In this document: piece after piece, positions 36,244 through 49,085 of the stretch | How the letters are laid out: every line of letters begins with the position of its first letter | Numbering within the stretch: position 1 is the stretch's first letter | Assembly: GCA_013400115.1 (NCBI GenBank) | Contig: VXBP01003551.1 | Span: forward strand, 166,216 to 230,215 | Origin: Rhinopomastus cyanomelas | Taxonomy: Eukaryota; Chordata; Aves; Bucerotiformes; Rhinopomastidae | Direction of reading: 5' to 3' | Length of the DNA: 64,000 bases | The notes under the pieces: model-generated | Seen by the model: the letters and a program-made list of their open reading frames with translations, nothing else | Told to the model about the DNA's origin: nothing | Databases searched by the model: none | Translations under genes and position numbers: made by a program

Positions 36244-38744
36244 AGTTGTGTTCCCATTCCTCTCTACCCAGCACACTTCTAAAACCTGTATTTGCACCAC
36301 ACACAGACAGACTTCACCAAATCAGTAAGGAGTGGCTGAGCCAGGCTTAGCAGAGCAGGGTATCTCCAGATTTCCATAACAAACACCTGAAAGATGGTTA
36401 TTTTATCTCAAATACAGTTTGCCGCTAAGAACACAGCATTTATGGGCCAAGTGAGACTGTTCTGAGGCCATCAGTGATGGCCATCAGTCAGAGGATTTAT
36501 CTCACTTATGTGTCTGGGGTCCTCTCTGCTGGTGTCTGAGCCAGCCCTGCAGCCAGCAAGGAGGGAAGCAGCTCCTTTCGCAACCTCCCGTCTCCCTGGG
36601 GATTTGCACAAGTACCGGCTTTGTCTTGGCTGAGCCCCCTCACATGCTGGGAGACCTTAGGGCAATGCTGACCTGCGGTAAGCTCCCCCACACTGCTACC
36701 CCTCGCTCATCTGTCCCCTGGCTGAGGAGTCTCTATGTCTAAAAAGAGGGGATTGGGAGCTGGGAAGTGCCAAAATAATTCAAATCCACTCCAGCACTGC
36801 CTTCCCTGTGGGTTGCAGAACCTCTCCCCACTGGAGACCTGGGCAGGAGGCACAGAAACTGGGCAGGAGTTGGGCAGCATCTCCTGGGATGCAGCAGGCA
36901 GTGGGATACGGGACTCAGGTAGACACCATCCAGGGAATTGGCAGGAAGAAGGAACAAAACAGACCAGCTACAGGCTGCCCTCTTGGCAAGAGAGGATCCT
37001 TGCTGGGCTCAGACCAAGCCACACACTGGAAATCTAATAACAGCTCTCCAAAAGCGCCCTCAAGTCATCAGCTCCAGTGCACTGATGGCAGCCAGTGCAT
37101 CTTTCCAGATGGCCTTCACTGCTGTTCTAGCTGTGAGTATCCACTGGATTAGAGCATCCTTAGAGACACTGGAGTCAGCCCATGGCTGCAGACACCCAGC
37201 CACCACAGCTGTAGGTGGGCTTGTTACTTCCTTCTCCCCACGTTCGTGCAATGATGGATAAGAGCTCCATGGCCTCTTCCTGCTGCCTGTGCAGCTTCAG
37301 AGGGAAAGGGAAGCAAGATCCACTGAAAAAGGAACCCACTTTTTCTCACTGGTTCCCCCCACAATTTGTGTTTCTTATTTCTCTGGTGCAGCTCAAAGGA
37401 TACTTAGCGTTTGTTCAACAGCACCTGAGTCTGATCCTTGAGAAATGAAGATTCAGGCAGTGTCAGAGCTGACCCAACGTGTTCCACTTCCACCTCTCAT
37501 GTAGGAACTGAAAGCACGACCTTAAATGACCCAGTCCAGGGACGTGCCAGAGGTTTCCTGGCCGTCTCCAGGCTAGAAGGGCTCCAGAGCTGACATTTGC
37601 AGCAGGTGGACACATGGCTCATGTTCACTTCCCTGTTCTCCTGCCCCACTCAAGGGCCTGGAGCAAACCCATGTTAACTCCTGGCTATCTTCCACCTCCT
37701 TTCTCAGGTACTCTCTTCCACAGGCAATCTGATACTAGTCTTGGGAGATACTCCTGCTGCTGTTGTCCTGAGTATCATGAGCAGATCATTTATCCTTCTG
37801 CGCCTCGGTTTCCCATCTGTGGTGCAGAAAGTCTCACTCTGGTTGATCCATCCCACAGCCCCAGGACCATTTCTGGTTTAGTTCCTGACTTTTACACGCT
37901 CAGAGCCCCATGGTGTTTGCTGGAAGCCATCCACTCTTGGCACTGGGAGAGGGAAGAGGCGTAAAAGTCTGGGTAAAACTTTAATGCAGTAAAACCAAAC
38001 ATTTCCTCCACTGTAATTTTACAGTTCTGGTGGTAATTGTGGGGGAAGAAGCCACACAGCCCTCCTTCCCCTTTGGACACATCACACCATCCTCTGGGTT
38101 TCCAGATGAGCTGGACATTGCTTTGCTCTTCCAAGGACCCAGTTTGTAGCTGGTGCTGGGTGAGGCAGACCAGTGGAAGAGGATGGGGTGTGCTTTTCAT
38201 ACAGGAGAAACAGAGAAAGAAAGGGGTGCAGAAACCAGAGCTGGGACGGACTCCAGCTGAACAGGCAGCAAGGCAGAACTGCTCTGTAGCCCGCCCTGAC
38301 AGGTAATATGTCAGCCCTGTTCTGGAGCCCACTGAGGACAGGGGATCCACAGCACCCCAGCAATGCCAGCATGGCTCTGTCCTTACTGCTAGGAAGCCTT
38401 TCCCAGCACTAGTCCTGATCTCCCTGCTGCTAAGAAGTCCCATAACTCCTCTTATTGCCAGCAATTGATGGAGGGAATCACTTCATTGCACTCCGTGATG
38501 GCCTTTCCTCTGCGTGGAACCATCTTGCCTTGGCTCAGCCCTCCTGCCAGCACAGATCCGCTGCTGGTGGTATTCCTAGCCTTTTGCTCACCCAGCTCCC
38601 CTTGAACTGCAGCCCACATACAAGGCGCAGCATCATGGGATCACTTCCCTTGCGTGGGGCTTGGTTTGCACAATTGATTTGTTGTTCCTCTCTTAGCATG
38701 GTTATTCCTTTCTTACCATAGTGGGTTTAGTGGTGTTCCATTGA
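36244..38744. other. Non-coding sequence
   Basis: No exon or CR1 is recognised. A perfect 8-bp palindrome with a one-base centre lies at 36,466-36,482. Minus frame 37,892-38,464 (190 codons) has no motif. Confidence 0.55.
36466..36482. repeat. Short perfect inverted repeat
   Basis: GGCCATCA-G-TGATGGCC is exact and is followed by a second CCATCAGT. Confidence 0.9.
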
Positions 38745-38822
38745 CAGTTGGACTGGATGATCTTGTAGTTCTCTTCCTTAATGATTCTGTGATTCCATGA
38801 TTTCATGAGTCTGTGATTCCAG
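38745..38822 (+). mobile_element. Short CR1 3' tail
   Basis: GTTGGACTGGATGATCTTGT leads into several degenerate TGATTC(T/C)(G/A)TGA 8-mers, ending in CTGTGATTCC. Confidence 0.8.
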
Positions 38823-39057
38823 CTCGGAGGCCATTTGTCCTCCTGCACAAGAGCCCACCGGAGCAGGCAAAGCTGCTCCACTACTCCATCGAGCTGTTCC
38901 TGTCCAGCTGCTGTCTTTTGCCTGTTGCAAGGTTATGTCTACTCAGGGATCCCTGAGGTGAGATGCTGCTGCAAGAAGTCCCCTTGCATGCAGAAAGCTG
39001 TCCCTGTCTGAATCTTGCCTCAGCACAAAATTCCTTAAGCTGGAATTTCCATTCCTC

Positions 39058-39425
39058 ACATCACAGAACATTAGGGATTGGAAGGGACCTCTAAGATCCT
39101 ATGATCCTATGATCATCCAGGTCAATCTCCCTGACCCGGCAGGATCTCCTAGGTCAAGATGAACAGCCTGGCTGCATCCTCCTGACACCCATCCTTTCAG
39201 TATTTATCAACATTAATGGAGTCACCCCTCAGTCTCCTTTCTTCCAAGCTCAAGAGACCCAGCTCTGTCAGCCTTTCCTTCTCAGGAAGATGCTCCACTC
39301 CTTTCATCATCTTTGTGGCTCTGTGCTGGATTCTCTTAAGCACTTCTGTGTCCTTCTGGAACTGTGGAACTGAGGGGCCCAGAACTAGGCACAAGATTCC
39401 AGATGTGCTCTCACCATGGCAAATT
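39058..39425 (-). mobile_element. CR1 3' fragment
   Basis: The tail GGGATTGGAAGGGACCTCTA at 39,072 is followed by a doubled ATCCTATG and a coding part whose minus frame reads RLTELGLLSLEERRLRGDSI near 39,220-39,280. An internal deletion between 39,165 and 39,170 joins tail and coding blocks. Confidence 0.88.
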
Positions 39426-39929
39426 AGAAGGGGAGGATTTTCCTCTCGCGCCTCAGTTTCTCTAGGGCTTTGCTCAGGGTGGTATCGGGGCTGGATAGCA
39501 CTGGGGGCAGGAGCCGAGAGAAGCTTTGCCATGGGCCGAGGTTTCCACCCTGTGTCCTGCTGGAGAACTGCAGCGCTGCTGGGGCTGGGTGCTGCCCGGG
39601 CTGGGGAGGCAGCCCCCACCCCCCTGGCTGCACCCAGGGCCAAGCATCCTCGGAAAGCAGCAGCACCAGGGGAAGCTCTTCCTCCCGCAGCCTCCCGTGG
39701 GCTCTTCGGAGGAGGCACGGTGTGAGGTCGGTGGTTACTTCCAGAGCTGTGTACTTCAGCCCAGCCACTACTCTCCCAGCCACCTCCGAGCCTCCAGCAC
39801 CTCTCACGTCCAGAGCATCACAGCTCCTGGCAGCCATCGATGCCTTCCGGTGCCAAAGCCCGGGTTTGGGAGCCTGTCGTGGGCACTGCAAGTTGAAGAC
39901 GTGGCCGTACCCAGTTGCCCTTGCCCCAT
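39426..39929. other. GC-rich spacer between two opposite CR1 copies
   Basis: The stretch is locally GC-rich (for example CTGGGGCTGGGTGCTGCCCG), so several long overlapping frames arise on both strands. None shows a domain. Confidence 0.55.
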
Positions 39930-40345
39930 GCCCAACAAGACCTGGAGGACAAGTCTGACGGGAAGAAGCTCAGGGAACTGGGGCTGTTTAGCATGAAAAA
40001 AAGGAGGCTGAGGGGAGACCTTATTGCTCTTTACAACTGCTTGACAGGAGGGTGTAGAGACGTGCGGGTTGGTCTCTTCTCCTCAGTCACCAGCAAGGTC
40101 TGAGATTGTGCCAGGGGAGGGTTAGGTTGGACATTAGGAAAAATTTGTTCACTGAAAGATCAGTCAAGTATTGGAACAGACTGCTCAGGGAAGGGGCAGA
40201 ACCACCATCCCTGGGTGTATAAAGAAAAAACTAGCTGATGTGGCCCCACGGGTCAGGGTTTAGTGGGCAGGGTGGGGTTGGATTGATTGTTGGACTGGAT
40301 GATCTTGGAGGTCTCTTCCAACCTTAATGGTTCTGTGATTCTGTA
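39930..40345 (+). mobile_element. CR1 3' fragment
   Basis: A plus frame reads LRELGLFSMKKRRLRGDLIA at about 39,970-40,025. The copy continues with GGTTGGACATTAGGAAAAAT and ends in GTTGGACTGGATGATCTTGG and GGTTCTGTGATTCTGTA. Confidence 0.92.
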
Positions 40346-40958
40346 TCATCATGGGGCTCAATAAACCTTCTGGGAAACTGCTGGAGCTGGTTGTGAATCT
40401 GCAATGAGCCATCTCCGGGGCTGAGAGAACTCAACCATGCTCCTGGGCTGCCAAACAATCCAGAGAGGAAGGTGACAGCATTTGAAGGGTGCAGTGAGCC
40501 TGAGGCATCTGCAGTCTATGCTTCTTCCCTGGCTGATGACCCAGCCACATAGGACAGCCCCAACATTCCTCAGACCTACCCGGCCATGGCCACATCCAAG
40601 TCATCCCTGTTGCCTAGCAGGAAAGGCAGATGTTACAAAGGACAACAGAGACATTGGTGTAAATCTGAAAATCGGGTCAGGGAGCAGAGACCACAGGATC
40701 TGCAGCCCCCAGGAATTGGACTCTGCCTCCCCAAATGTAGGTGCCAAAGTACTTCTACAAGTCTCAGTCTTCCCCCATTATCAGCACGCCAAAGGATCCC
40801 TCTGTCCCAGGCAGGTTCGATCCCCATCCTGGGGCTGGCTCAGTGCACAGACCCCAGTAGATGGCAGCAGGGCCTCAGTAGATTTTTCTTCCATGAGTTT
40901 ATTTTTTTCCCCTGTTTGTTTAAAATAAAAATAGACTCCCCACCCCTTTACACACACA

Positions 40959-40984
40959 CCCCCCCCCCAACACCCTCCCCCCCC
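40959..40984 (-). repeat. C-rich tract (G-quadruplex potential on minus strand)
   Basis: A run of about ten C, then AACACCCT and eight C, follows a short (CA)n. It provides several long G runs on the minus strand. Confidence 0.7.
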
Positions 40985-41767
40985 GGCTTTGTTAATCCAT
41001 CTTGGGATGATCCAGACAGGGAGAGGGACATCTGCCTTGGCCAGGGTCACCTGTCCAGGGGACAAATTCCACATCCTCTGCTGGCATCTGGGTTATGTGC
41101 TGTGAGGAGAAACCGGTGACTGTAGGCAGGGTTAATCCTTGGGTGATGTCAAAAATGGGACAGAGGTCTCACCTGGATACACGATCCCATCCAACCCAAA
41201 GACCCCAAAGTGAGGCAAAGCTGTCCAGACCAGCCAAGGAAGGTCTATTATGCACAGGGACTGCTCTGACTGCCACTGACAGTGGGTGGGCTGCACAGAC
41301 CCAGGCAGAGGAGACATCAAGAGTGCAGCAATGCCATTGAAGATCACTGTTTCTTTGATGGACAAGGTTTGGGGTCATCCTGCTTCATCTAGAAGTACAA
41401 AGAAATGCTTCTATCTAAGGTTTGACAGTGGCTAGGAATATGCAGAAGTTGCAGGAAGCAGGGAAATGCTGGTGCCCTGAACAACCCCCAGCATGCAAAA
41501 TCCCCAGCAGAATCCTCCCATTGGCAGTGAGCCCTTCCTCTGCTGGGAATTCAGCTCCCAGTCCAGCACCTGAGTGACTTCTGAAATCACCCAGTTCAAC
41601 ACCCCTTCAGTCATGTCCTGGGTGTGATGTGCATGTGCTTTGGGGCTTTTCTAGGGGTGGGGGGATGCAGGTGAAGGTAAGCTGAGAGCTTTGGGGAAAG
41701 TAAGAATGTGATATTAACAGCACCTCACAAGCTTTCCAGGAGGTCTCCCAAACCTGTCTACCCTCAG

Positions 41768-41800
41768 ACCCCAGGCTGGAACAACCCCAGGACTGGAACA
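41768..41800 (+). repeat. Two-copy tandem duplication
   Basis: CCAGGCTGGAACAACC is followed by CCAGGACTGGAACAACC. Confidence 0.85.
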
Positions 41801-43784
41801 ACCTCAGAGAGGGATGAAAGGGAAGGGATGGTGGTTTGCAGGTCCTGGGAAGGATGAAGGGGCATGTGTCAGCCAGGAAGCTGGCAGCAGAGGATGCCTG
41901 AGTGTTGCCACAGCCAGTCTGGGTTCAGCAAGCTGGTCACCAAAATGGGAAGACACCTACAAGTTGGTGCTGAGCACAGCGGGGCTGCCCCGAGATGGTC
42001 TCACTGCCTGGAGCAAGCAGCCATAGCCACATAACACTGAGCACAGACCACAGCAGAAGCCCTCCAAGCAGGAAACTGCCACGGACAGTCTTGCAGTCCT
42101 TAAATCCTTTACCCTCTGTCAGCTTCTCCTCTACCCCAAGGACTATGTCTCACCCTGATGCTCTAATTCATAGCAAAATCACTCCATGCTCAGAAAACCC
42201 TCCAGGGTCTCATCAGCACTTCCAGTCTCAGATTTATAAATTTACACTTTAAATGAGATCTTATAAAGCCAGAGATTGTTATAAGGTCAGAGACCAGCAG
42301 GGCTGAGTGTGTTAGGTACCACTGTGCTCTCCAGCTCTTGGGCAGCGCAGCCCTGTGCATCCTCATTGGTGCAGGGTAAGGTGGCACAGGAAGAGCTCAC
42401 AGCAGAGACATTTCATTGCATTCATCACCTAGCACTGATCAATGCCACCAAGTGACTAGAGACATTGTCAGGGACAGCAGGAAGTAGCAGTGAGTTCTGG
42501 GCATGGCAATTGGTGGGTGAGGGTTGGTCACAGCTGGGATCCATCGTGCCATGCTGCGTGCATGAGTTGGGGTGACTGAGACAGGCAGGACCCTGGAGAT
42601 AAGGCGGATTTCCAGCAGAATCAAAACCAGGCAATGCGCTGGGAGAATGTTTTGGCTTTTCCATAACACATGAGGAACTCTGAAAAACAATAGGGGATTA
42701 TTGAAGCCACAGAGGGCAGGGATGGTGCATTAGCATGCCAGGACAGAAAAAGAAGCTTTTTTCTCCTCCTACTCTGTGTTACTAGGGCATCTGGGAGGAC
42801 GCATGAGAACCGCAACCACCACCTGGCAGCCAAGGGCTTTATAAAGGGCACAAGCATCACTTCCCGCTGAGTATCTGGGGTAGACTGACCCAGCACTGTC
42901 CATTTCCCTTCTCTCTCCCATTGCATTCATCTCTCTCCACCACACCCCTCAGCCTCTCTCTCTGCCAGCAGCACCGGTGCTTGAGCACGTCGGGACATGT
43001 GTGGTGGGGCTCTGCTTGCAGGCGGGTTACAGTGCCGCTGAGCAGCAGTCGACAGCAAGGAATTCAGCTAGGCAAACAAGCGCTCCCCAGCTGCTTTGCC
43101 CTTGAAAAGGAGATGGATGAGACACGGTGGTGCCCACTGCTGGGCCCTGGCACCCTCCACACTGGGGGAGGTGGTCTCCCAGATGGGTTTATTGTGGTGC
43201 AGACCCCCCAGAGTTCAGGGATGATGGGCAGTGCCTCTTGGCTTTGCTCACTCAGATGCATCCACCCCCCAACACTGGTCCTTGCATGAGTGCAGCACCA
43301 ATCCCTGACACTGATAATGGCTAGAAGTGTGGAGGCAGCCCTCAGACAAGGTTCTGGAGCTCTGCCCAGTGCTGAGCTGGGCAGCACTGCAGGATTTCTG
43401 CATACCCCAGCCCCAGGGTAGAGACCCTTTGCTTAAGGAAGACCTAAACCCCAAACCTGGAGGGTCATTTGCATGACTCTTGTTACCCAGACCCATGGAT
43501 AAACCCAGCCTTGCTCGCTCAGTCCCTGCAGATCCCCCACATCTTCCCTAAGGCAACAAGACGCTTTCTGGAATATATATTTTTTAATTATTTTTAAACA
43601 AAGCAAGCAATAAAACACCCACTTTGTCTGCAATGCTGAAATGGAGCCTGCCCCAGCCTGCCCCAACACTACCACAGTTGCAGATGGAGCTGAGCCCACT
43701 CATCACTGCAGAGCAAGTGCTGGAGAAGAGTTAATTATCCAGCAGAAGCCATTACTAGAAGCTAGGAATTCAGAAGCTCTGGGG

Positions 43785-44185
43785 ACTGGAAGGAAAGTCT
43801 GACAGGGAGAGGCTGAGGGAGCTGGGGTGTGAAAGAGGAGACTCAAGGAGGACCTTCTTCCTCCCTACAACTCCCTGAAGGGAGGTTGTAGTCAGATGGG
43901 GGTCAAGGTCTTCTCTCAGGCAAGCAGTATCAGGGCCTGAAGCTGCCAGGGGTGGGTTAGGTTGGATGTTAGGAAGCCCTTCCTTACTGAAACTGTAATC
44001 AGAGACTAGAATGAACTGCCATGGGGAGTGGTAGAGTCCCCATCCCTGGAGGTGTTTAAGGACAGTCTGCCTGTAGCCCTTAGTGCCCTGGTCTGGCTGA
44101 TGCTGTGATGTTAGGTCCTGGACTGGGCTGGATGAACTCAGCAGGCTTTTCCAGTCTTGATCATTCTGTGATTCTGTGAGACCAG
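43785..44185 (+). mobile_element. CR1 3' fragment
   Basis: GACAGGGAGAGGCTGAGGGA, GGTTGGATGTTAGGAAGCCC, ATCCCTGGAGGTGTTTAAGG and a terminal GATCATTCTGTGATTCTGTG define the copy. Its structure resembles the 18.6 kb copy (same subfamily by eye), in the opposite orientation. Confidence 0.9.
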
Positions 44186-45941
44186 TGTTCCAGTAATCCT
44201 GCTCCTTGCAAAGTTGAAATACACCCAGCTCGGCCTGCCCTGGACCCAGCCTCTGCCACACACCCTCCCTCTGCCCAAGTCTATCTTTTTACCTTACAAC
44301 AGCTTAAGAAGATCAAATTCCTTTTCGCTGCTCTATTCTGAATCAGGGGGGAGGAAAATTTCCCGCAGGAAGATCAGTGTTTCAGCTCCCTAGGCTTTTA
44401 CAAATCCTTGCAGAAAACTGTAGTCCTCGGTTCTCTTTAAGACACTCTGTTGATGCAGAAGGTCTCTATATGGGCTGCTTTTTTACTGCAGAGTCAAAGA
44501 AAATCCTGCAAGAGTGTTCCCTATGCCCAGCAAACACTTCTCTAATGCAGGTGAGGAATTGTCTCTGCTCAGATTACTGGTTCTAAAGGACTTGGCTTCC
44601 TGCAGTGCCCCTGCCTTCAGCAAGGCTGTGATTTCCCTGTCCTGGCTGCCCTCCCTGTGCTCTGGGCACTGTTTGGCCCCTGCCACACCACCAACCAATT
44701 CCTCTCTCCATCCGGGTTCCCTTGGCACCAGAACACTCATGTTTGGGCTGCTGCTGCCTGGAGTTTGCTAAAGCAAGTCAAAACACTGAGTGAAAGGATC
44801 CATTTTCTTTGGGCAATACTGCTCTAAGCTCAAAAGGAAGAGGTTTTGCCATTATCCTCCCCACACTAAGCACAGGGGCAGATACTTCTGACCCAGGGCT
44901 GAATTCCTCTCAGAGGAACAGCCCAAAGACAACTCACAGCACCTAGGGCTCCTCTGAGCTTCTGTGATGTGAGCGGCAGCCCCACTCAGCTCTGGGCTCT
45001 GCTTTGCTCCTTCACTGCAGGGAACAGAGAAACTTTTCCTTGCTCCCTGCAGAGCCACAGCACTTGCAAGAAAAAGTAAAAATAATAATATTAATAAAAA
45101 AATAAGAGATGTTGAGGATGATTGATGGCAGTGGGGGTCAGATTGCACCCAAGGACCCTGCTCTGAGTGTCTTCCCTTCTGCTCTGCTGCTGCCAATTGC
45201 CCGGAAAGGAGAGCAGGATCCCTGCCAGGCTTTTCCTCAGCACAGATCCCTTACAGACTCTTCCTCAGCACAGATCCTTTCCAAACAGAGTCAGCAGCTG
45301 CTGCAAAAGTACTGAAATCCACCAAGCCAAACAGCATAGATGGAAAATCAGGCAGCCTCAAAGCTCCTTCCATGGGGAGCAGAGGAACAACTAGAGCAGA
45401 GACACTATACTCCTGGCCTGTGGTCAGACCTGGGGCTTTGGGGCAGGGATACCCAGGCCCCCTTAATGCAGGGGACTGGGGCCGGGCTGGGTGGTCTCCT
45501 ATAGCGTGCAGAGCCTTGGATCCTCAGGGAGATCTGTCTCCAAAGAACAGGAGGGATCTAGGAATTGCTCTGACACGTCTCTTTAAGCCAGGCCCACAAA
45601 TTCTTGATTTAAAGAAAACAGACCTAACCAAGTAGAAAGTCTTCTACAAAGCATGGACTTGCTCCCTGGTCCCCTGAGATCCTGGTGGATTCTTTGCTCA
45701 TCTCAAAATAAGACAGACACTGCTCATGTTTGTCCTACAGTGTACTACCCTGTGCCTTCCCAAAACCATACAATCCCAGCAGGTGCCCCCTTGGATTAAA
45801 GGTGTTACCAAATAAATGGGATGGACCCAACCGCTCTTCCCTATGCAGAGCTCCAGCAAAGATTTTGTAAGAATATGCCTCCCACAACTAAAACCTGTTG
45901 ATTTCACTCCACATCTCCCATACCTCAGCCTGGAAATGGAG
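44186..45941. other. Non-coding sequence
   Basis: No exon is recognised. A two-copy repeat lies at 45,230-45,280 and an A-rich ATAATAATATTAATAAA stretch near 45,080-45,110. Confidence 0.55.
45230..45280 (+). repeat. Two-copy direct repeat, about 30-base period
   Basis: TTTTCCTCAGCACAGATCCC and CTCTTCCTCAGCACAGATCC occur about 30 bases apart. Confidence 0.85.
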
Positions 45942-46376
45942 TCACAGAATCACAGTCCAATCCCCCCACCAGAGCAGGATTCCCTAGATCCAGTGGCAGA
46001 GGAACATGTCCAGGCAGGTTTTAAATGTCTCCAAAAAAGGAAACTCCACAATCTGCTCCCCTGGGCAGCCCATTCCAGTGCTCTGTCACCCTCATATGTT
46101 CCTTCTCATATGTATGTGGAACCTCCTATGTCCCAGCTCACAGTGTTGCTCCTTGTCCTATAATTGCATGTTCCTGAGCAGAGCCTGGCTCCATCCTCCT
46201 GACACCCACCCTCTCCATATTTATAAACATTAATGGAGTCACCCCTCAGTCTCCTTTTTTCCAAGCTAAAGAGACCCAGCTCCCTCAGCCTTTCCTCTTT
46301 GGGCAGATGTTCCATTCCATCATCTTTGTGGCTCTGTGCTGGACTCTCTCAAGCAGTTCTGTGTCCTTCTGGAACT
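45942..46376 (-). mobile_element. CR1 3' fragment
   Basis: GTCACAGAATCACAGTCCAA starts the tail. The minus frame reads EERLRELGLFSLEKRRLRGD near 46,240-46,310. A short piece is missing near 46,095-46,105. Confidence 0.9.
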
Positions 46377-47799
46377 TAAGTCATCTGAATCCATGAAATT
46401 GGGGTTATGTCATCAATGCCCAGACACATGGAGGGGTTTATTCCCTCTGTCAGTGCAAGTGGTCCTGCCAGGCCTCCGTCAATTCACTGCTGTAAGGTTT
46501 TTCAGCTGAGCTGGGTTGTTCCCAGTTCACTTCTGGTTTTTGTTTCCCATTGAGTTCGGAGCATTGTAAGAGGTCATTGTACTCCTCCTGTCCCACTTCC
46601 TGCAATATATTGCTCAGAAAAGTGATTTTACCTTAGAAATGTCTTGAAAATGTAGGGTAGCCTTCTTTAGGGTGCATGAGCAGCTGAATTCTGGAGGCCT
46701 AGGCATGTTTCTGGGCAGTGCCATCCAACCTCCATTCTCTCACTCTGGTGCTACCTCAGTGGAATCCCCGACATACAAAATATTCTGGGCTAAGCTGCAT
46801 TACTGCTAGTTCTGCTGCATCTGCACCGAAACAAAACCATTACTTCTGCAGAGAAGCAAACAAATCATTCACAGACTTAAAAAATTGTACCATCAAAAAT
46901 TACCTCCCTTTTCCTGACTGTATTTGATCCCTGCACTGCTGTAGCTCCCTGCAGAGGCTGAATCCACCTGCACATCCCCAGGAGTGTGGGAGACACTTGG
47001 GGACCCTTTTGGTATGGCCAGGAGCTTTCCGGGCTGCTATGTGTCAGGCTGCTCTGCTCCAAATAAATATTACCCGCAGAATTTTCTAGTCTACCAACCT
47101 TAAAGAAAACATTTTGCAAGAGAAAATATAGTATTCCAGAGACTTATCTCGATGGCAATTCTGGGTGTATAATTGAAAACCGAGTTGATCATTAGAGGTT
47201 CACAGAGAAGCTGAATAGCCCAGTGTTTGGTGGTCTCTGCCAGCCACAGCCAATTTACATTAAAGGCTTGATTCCTTCTACAGCCCACTTCTCAGCCCCT
47301 GGGAAATCTCCTCGTTGCTTATGCCTCGTTTGCAAGGGCTGTGCAAGGAAAAGTGGTGCCTAGCTCTGCTCTCACTGTTGCCAGCAGTTCAGCCCAGGGT
47401 TTGAGCAGGCTGAACTGGGATGGCACTGGCTGTGTGCATTTGCTGCAGAGGATTTGTCATCAGCCCCGTGCCCACCTCTCCGCACACCAAAATTTATGGA
47501 CAAGCTCTATCCACTGAACATTATATTTTTTATTATTATATTCCCTGAACATTTTTTTTTTTTTTGCATAAAATTTGAACAAAGTATTTTCAGAATGAGC
47601 AGAACCACAGGTGGGTTTTCCTGGTAACAGAAGAGAAATCAGGAAATCCGGGGCCAGGGATCTCCAAAGCCATCAGGGAGTTATGTGCAAATTCCTCTAG
47701 CACAGGAGCAAAGTGTAAATATCAGAGCAACAATAACAGGGATAACTGTCTGCCGGGAGCCAGAGGGATTGAACAGGAGAGATTAAATGTCATGAGCAA
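46377..47799. other. Non-coding sequence before the NTN1 CpG domain
   Basis: No exon is recognised. AT-rich sequence with a 14-base T run (47,552-47,565) marks the left edge of the CpG domain. Confidence 0.55.
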
Positions 47800-48261
47800 A
47801 CGTTGTGATCTGCAATGGCAGAGAGATCAGACCGGAAAGAGCCAGCGCTGCCTTCTTGCCCCATTCTCTTGGCACCTCTTGGGGGTGGTGGCGCTGGTTT
47901 TGCCCCACTCTGTGCCAGGCAGTGCCAGTGCCCCCGGAAAGTCACGGAGCAGCATCCCCGCACACTGCCGCTCCATCCCGCTCCCGCTTCGTCCCTTTTT
48001 TGCATCTCCGAGGCGGCTGCTTTGGAGCTCCCTGCCCACCCCGTCGGAAGAAAGAGACGAGGGGAACTGGGAGTGGGACCCCGCGGGGTCCCCTCGCCCG
48101 CTGACCCCCGCACCTGTGGAATGAAACTTGGTGGAAACGGGACGGAATACCCCGCGTAGCCTCCGTGTCCGGGTTTGAAAGATCGCGGAGATATTTTCAC
48201 ACCTCAAACCGCTGCCCCCCCGTCCCTCGTTCCCCCCTTCTCCTCCAGCCCCCATCGCCTT

Positions 48262-48400
48262 GATTTAGCCCTTGGTAATTAATTTGGCATTTCAGAATAG
48301 CTACTGGGCTGGATAATGGGCTCATTCATCTCCCCAGCCTAATCTGAACAGAATCTGGAAGAAAAGCTTTCAGAAAGACAGAAACTGCCATTCGGCGAGT
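48262..48400. promoter_or_regulatory. Candidate NTN1 upstream enhancer
   Basis: AT-rich sequence inside the CpG domain carries GGTAATTAATTTGG (about 48,275), GGATAATGGG (about 48,312) and CCTAATCTG (about 48,340). It is about 3.7 kb upstream of the NTN1 start. Inference from motif clustering. Confidence 0.35.
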
Positions 48401-48839
48401 GCTCAAAAGAACTGTCACTCCAGGGGAATAAATCGCTCCTGATTATTTCAACCCGGGTCTTCTCTGCTTTTCCAACTGCTCCCAGTCCCCGCCGGGGGAA
48501 CGGCCCCCATATATCTGGGGAAGGGAAGATCTGGTTGGGTTTCCCCCTCTCCTCCCCTTCTCCGAACGCCGGGGCCGGGCGGTGGCAGGGGGAGGTGGCC
48601 CGGGCCAGCGCTTTGTTCCCGCCGGTGGGCGAGTTCTGGCACTCGGAGTCATCTGACTTTTCAAAGAGACTGCGAGCAACGGGGCCGCTTTTCCTAGGTG
48701 TCCCCGGTGGGGCTGAAATCAGGCTTCTCTCTCCCGCTTCACCGGGGCTTCTCGTCGGCCAGAGCCGGGGACAAAGGGCTGCTGCTCCGCTTCACGCAGC
48801 AATGTCCTCATCCGGACTGCCCCGGGCCCAACACGGGCA

Positions 48840-49085
48840 CCGCAGATACTGGAGGTGCTACCAGTGCCACTACCAAGAGATACTCTGTTCCCTGTGCTGG
48901 TACTGGCGATGCGCCGGCCCCGGCGCTGGTACAGGAGATACTGGAGACGCTCGGCTTCCATATCGGGACTGGAGATGCCTCTGTCCCGGTGCTAGTACTG
49001 GCGATGCTTTGCCACCCCTGCAAGTCCAGGCCTTGCAGATACCGGACTTGCTTCTCTCTCCCTGTAGGTACCGGAGACGTTTCGG
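48840..49085 (+). repeat. Degenerate minisatellite, about 29-30-base period
   Basis: Variants of GGTACTGGCGATGC recur near 48,844, 48,898, 48,927, 48,962, 48,991, 49,036 and 49,066, with GC-rich linkers of about 15 bases. Translated, they give a run of Thr-Gly-Asp repeats in one frame, but no gene is inferred. Confidence 0.75.

Larger units (their letters stand above)
40346..43784. other. Non-coding sequence
   Basis: The stretch contains a long C tract (40,959), a 19-base duplication (41,768-41,800) and an AT-rich block around 43,570-43,600. No exon is recognised. Confidence 0.55.

Noticed and set aside
37892..38464. 190-codon minus frame
   Set aside because: No recognisable motif, mixed composition and no flanking signals.
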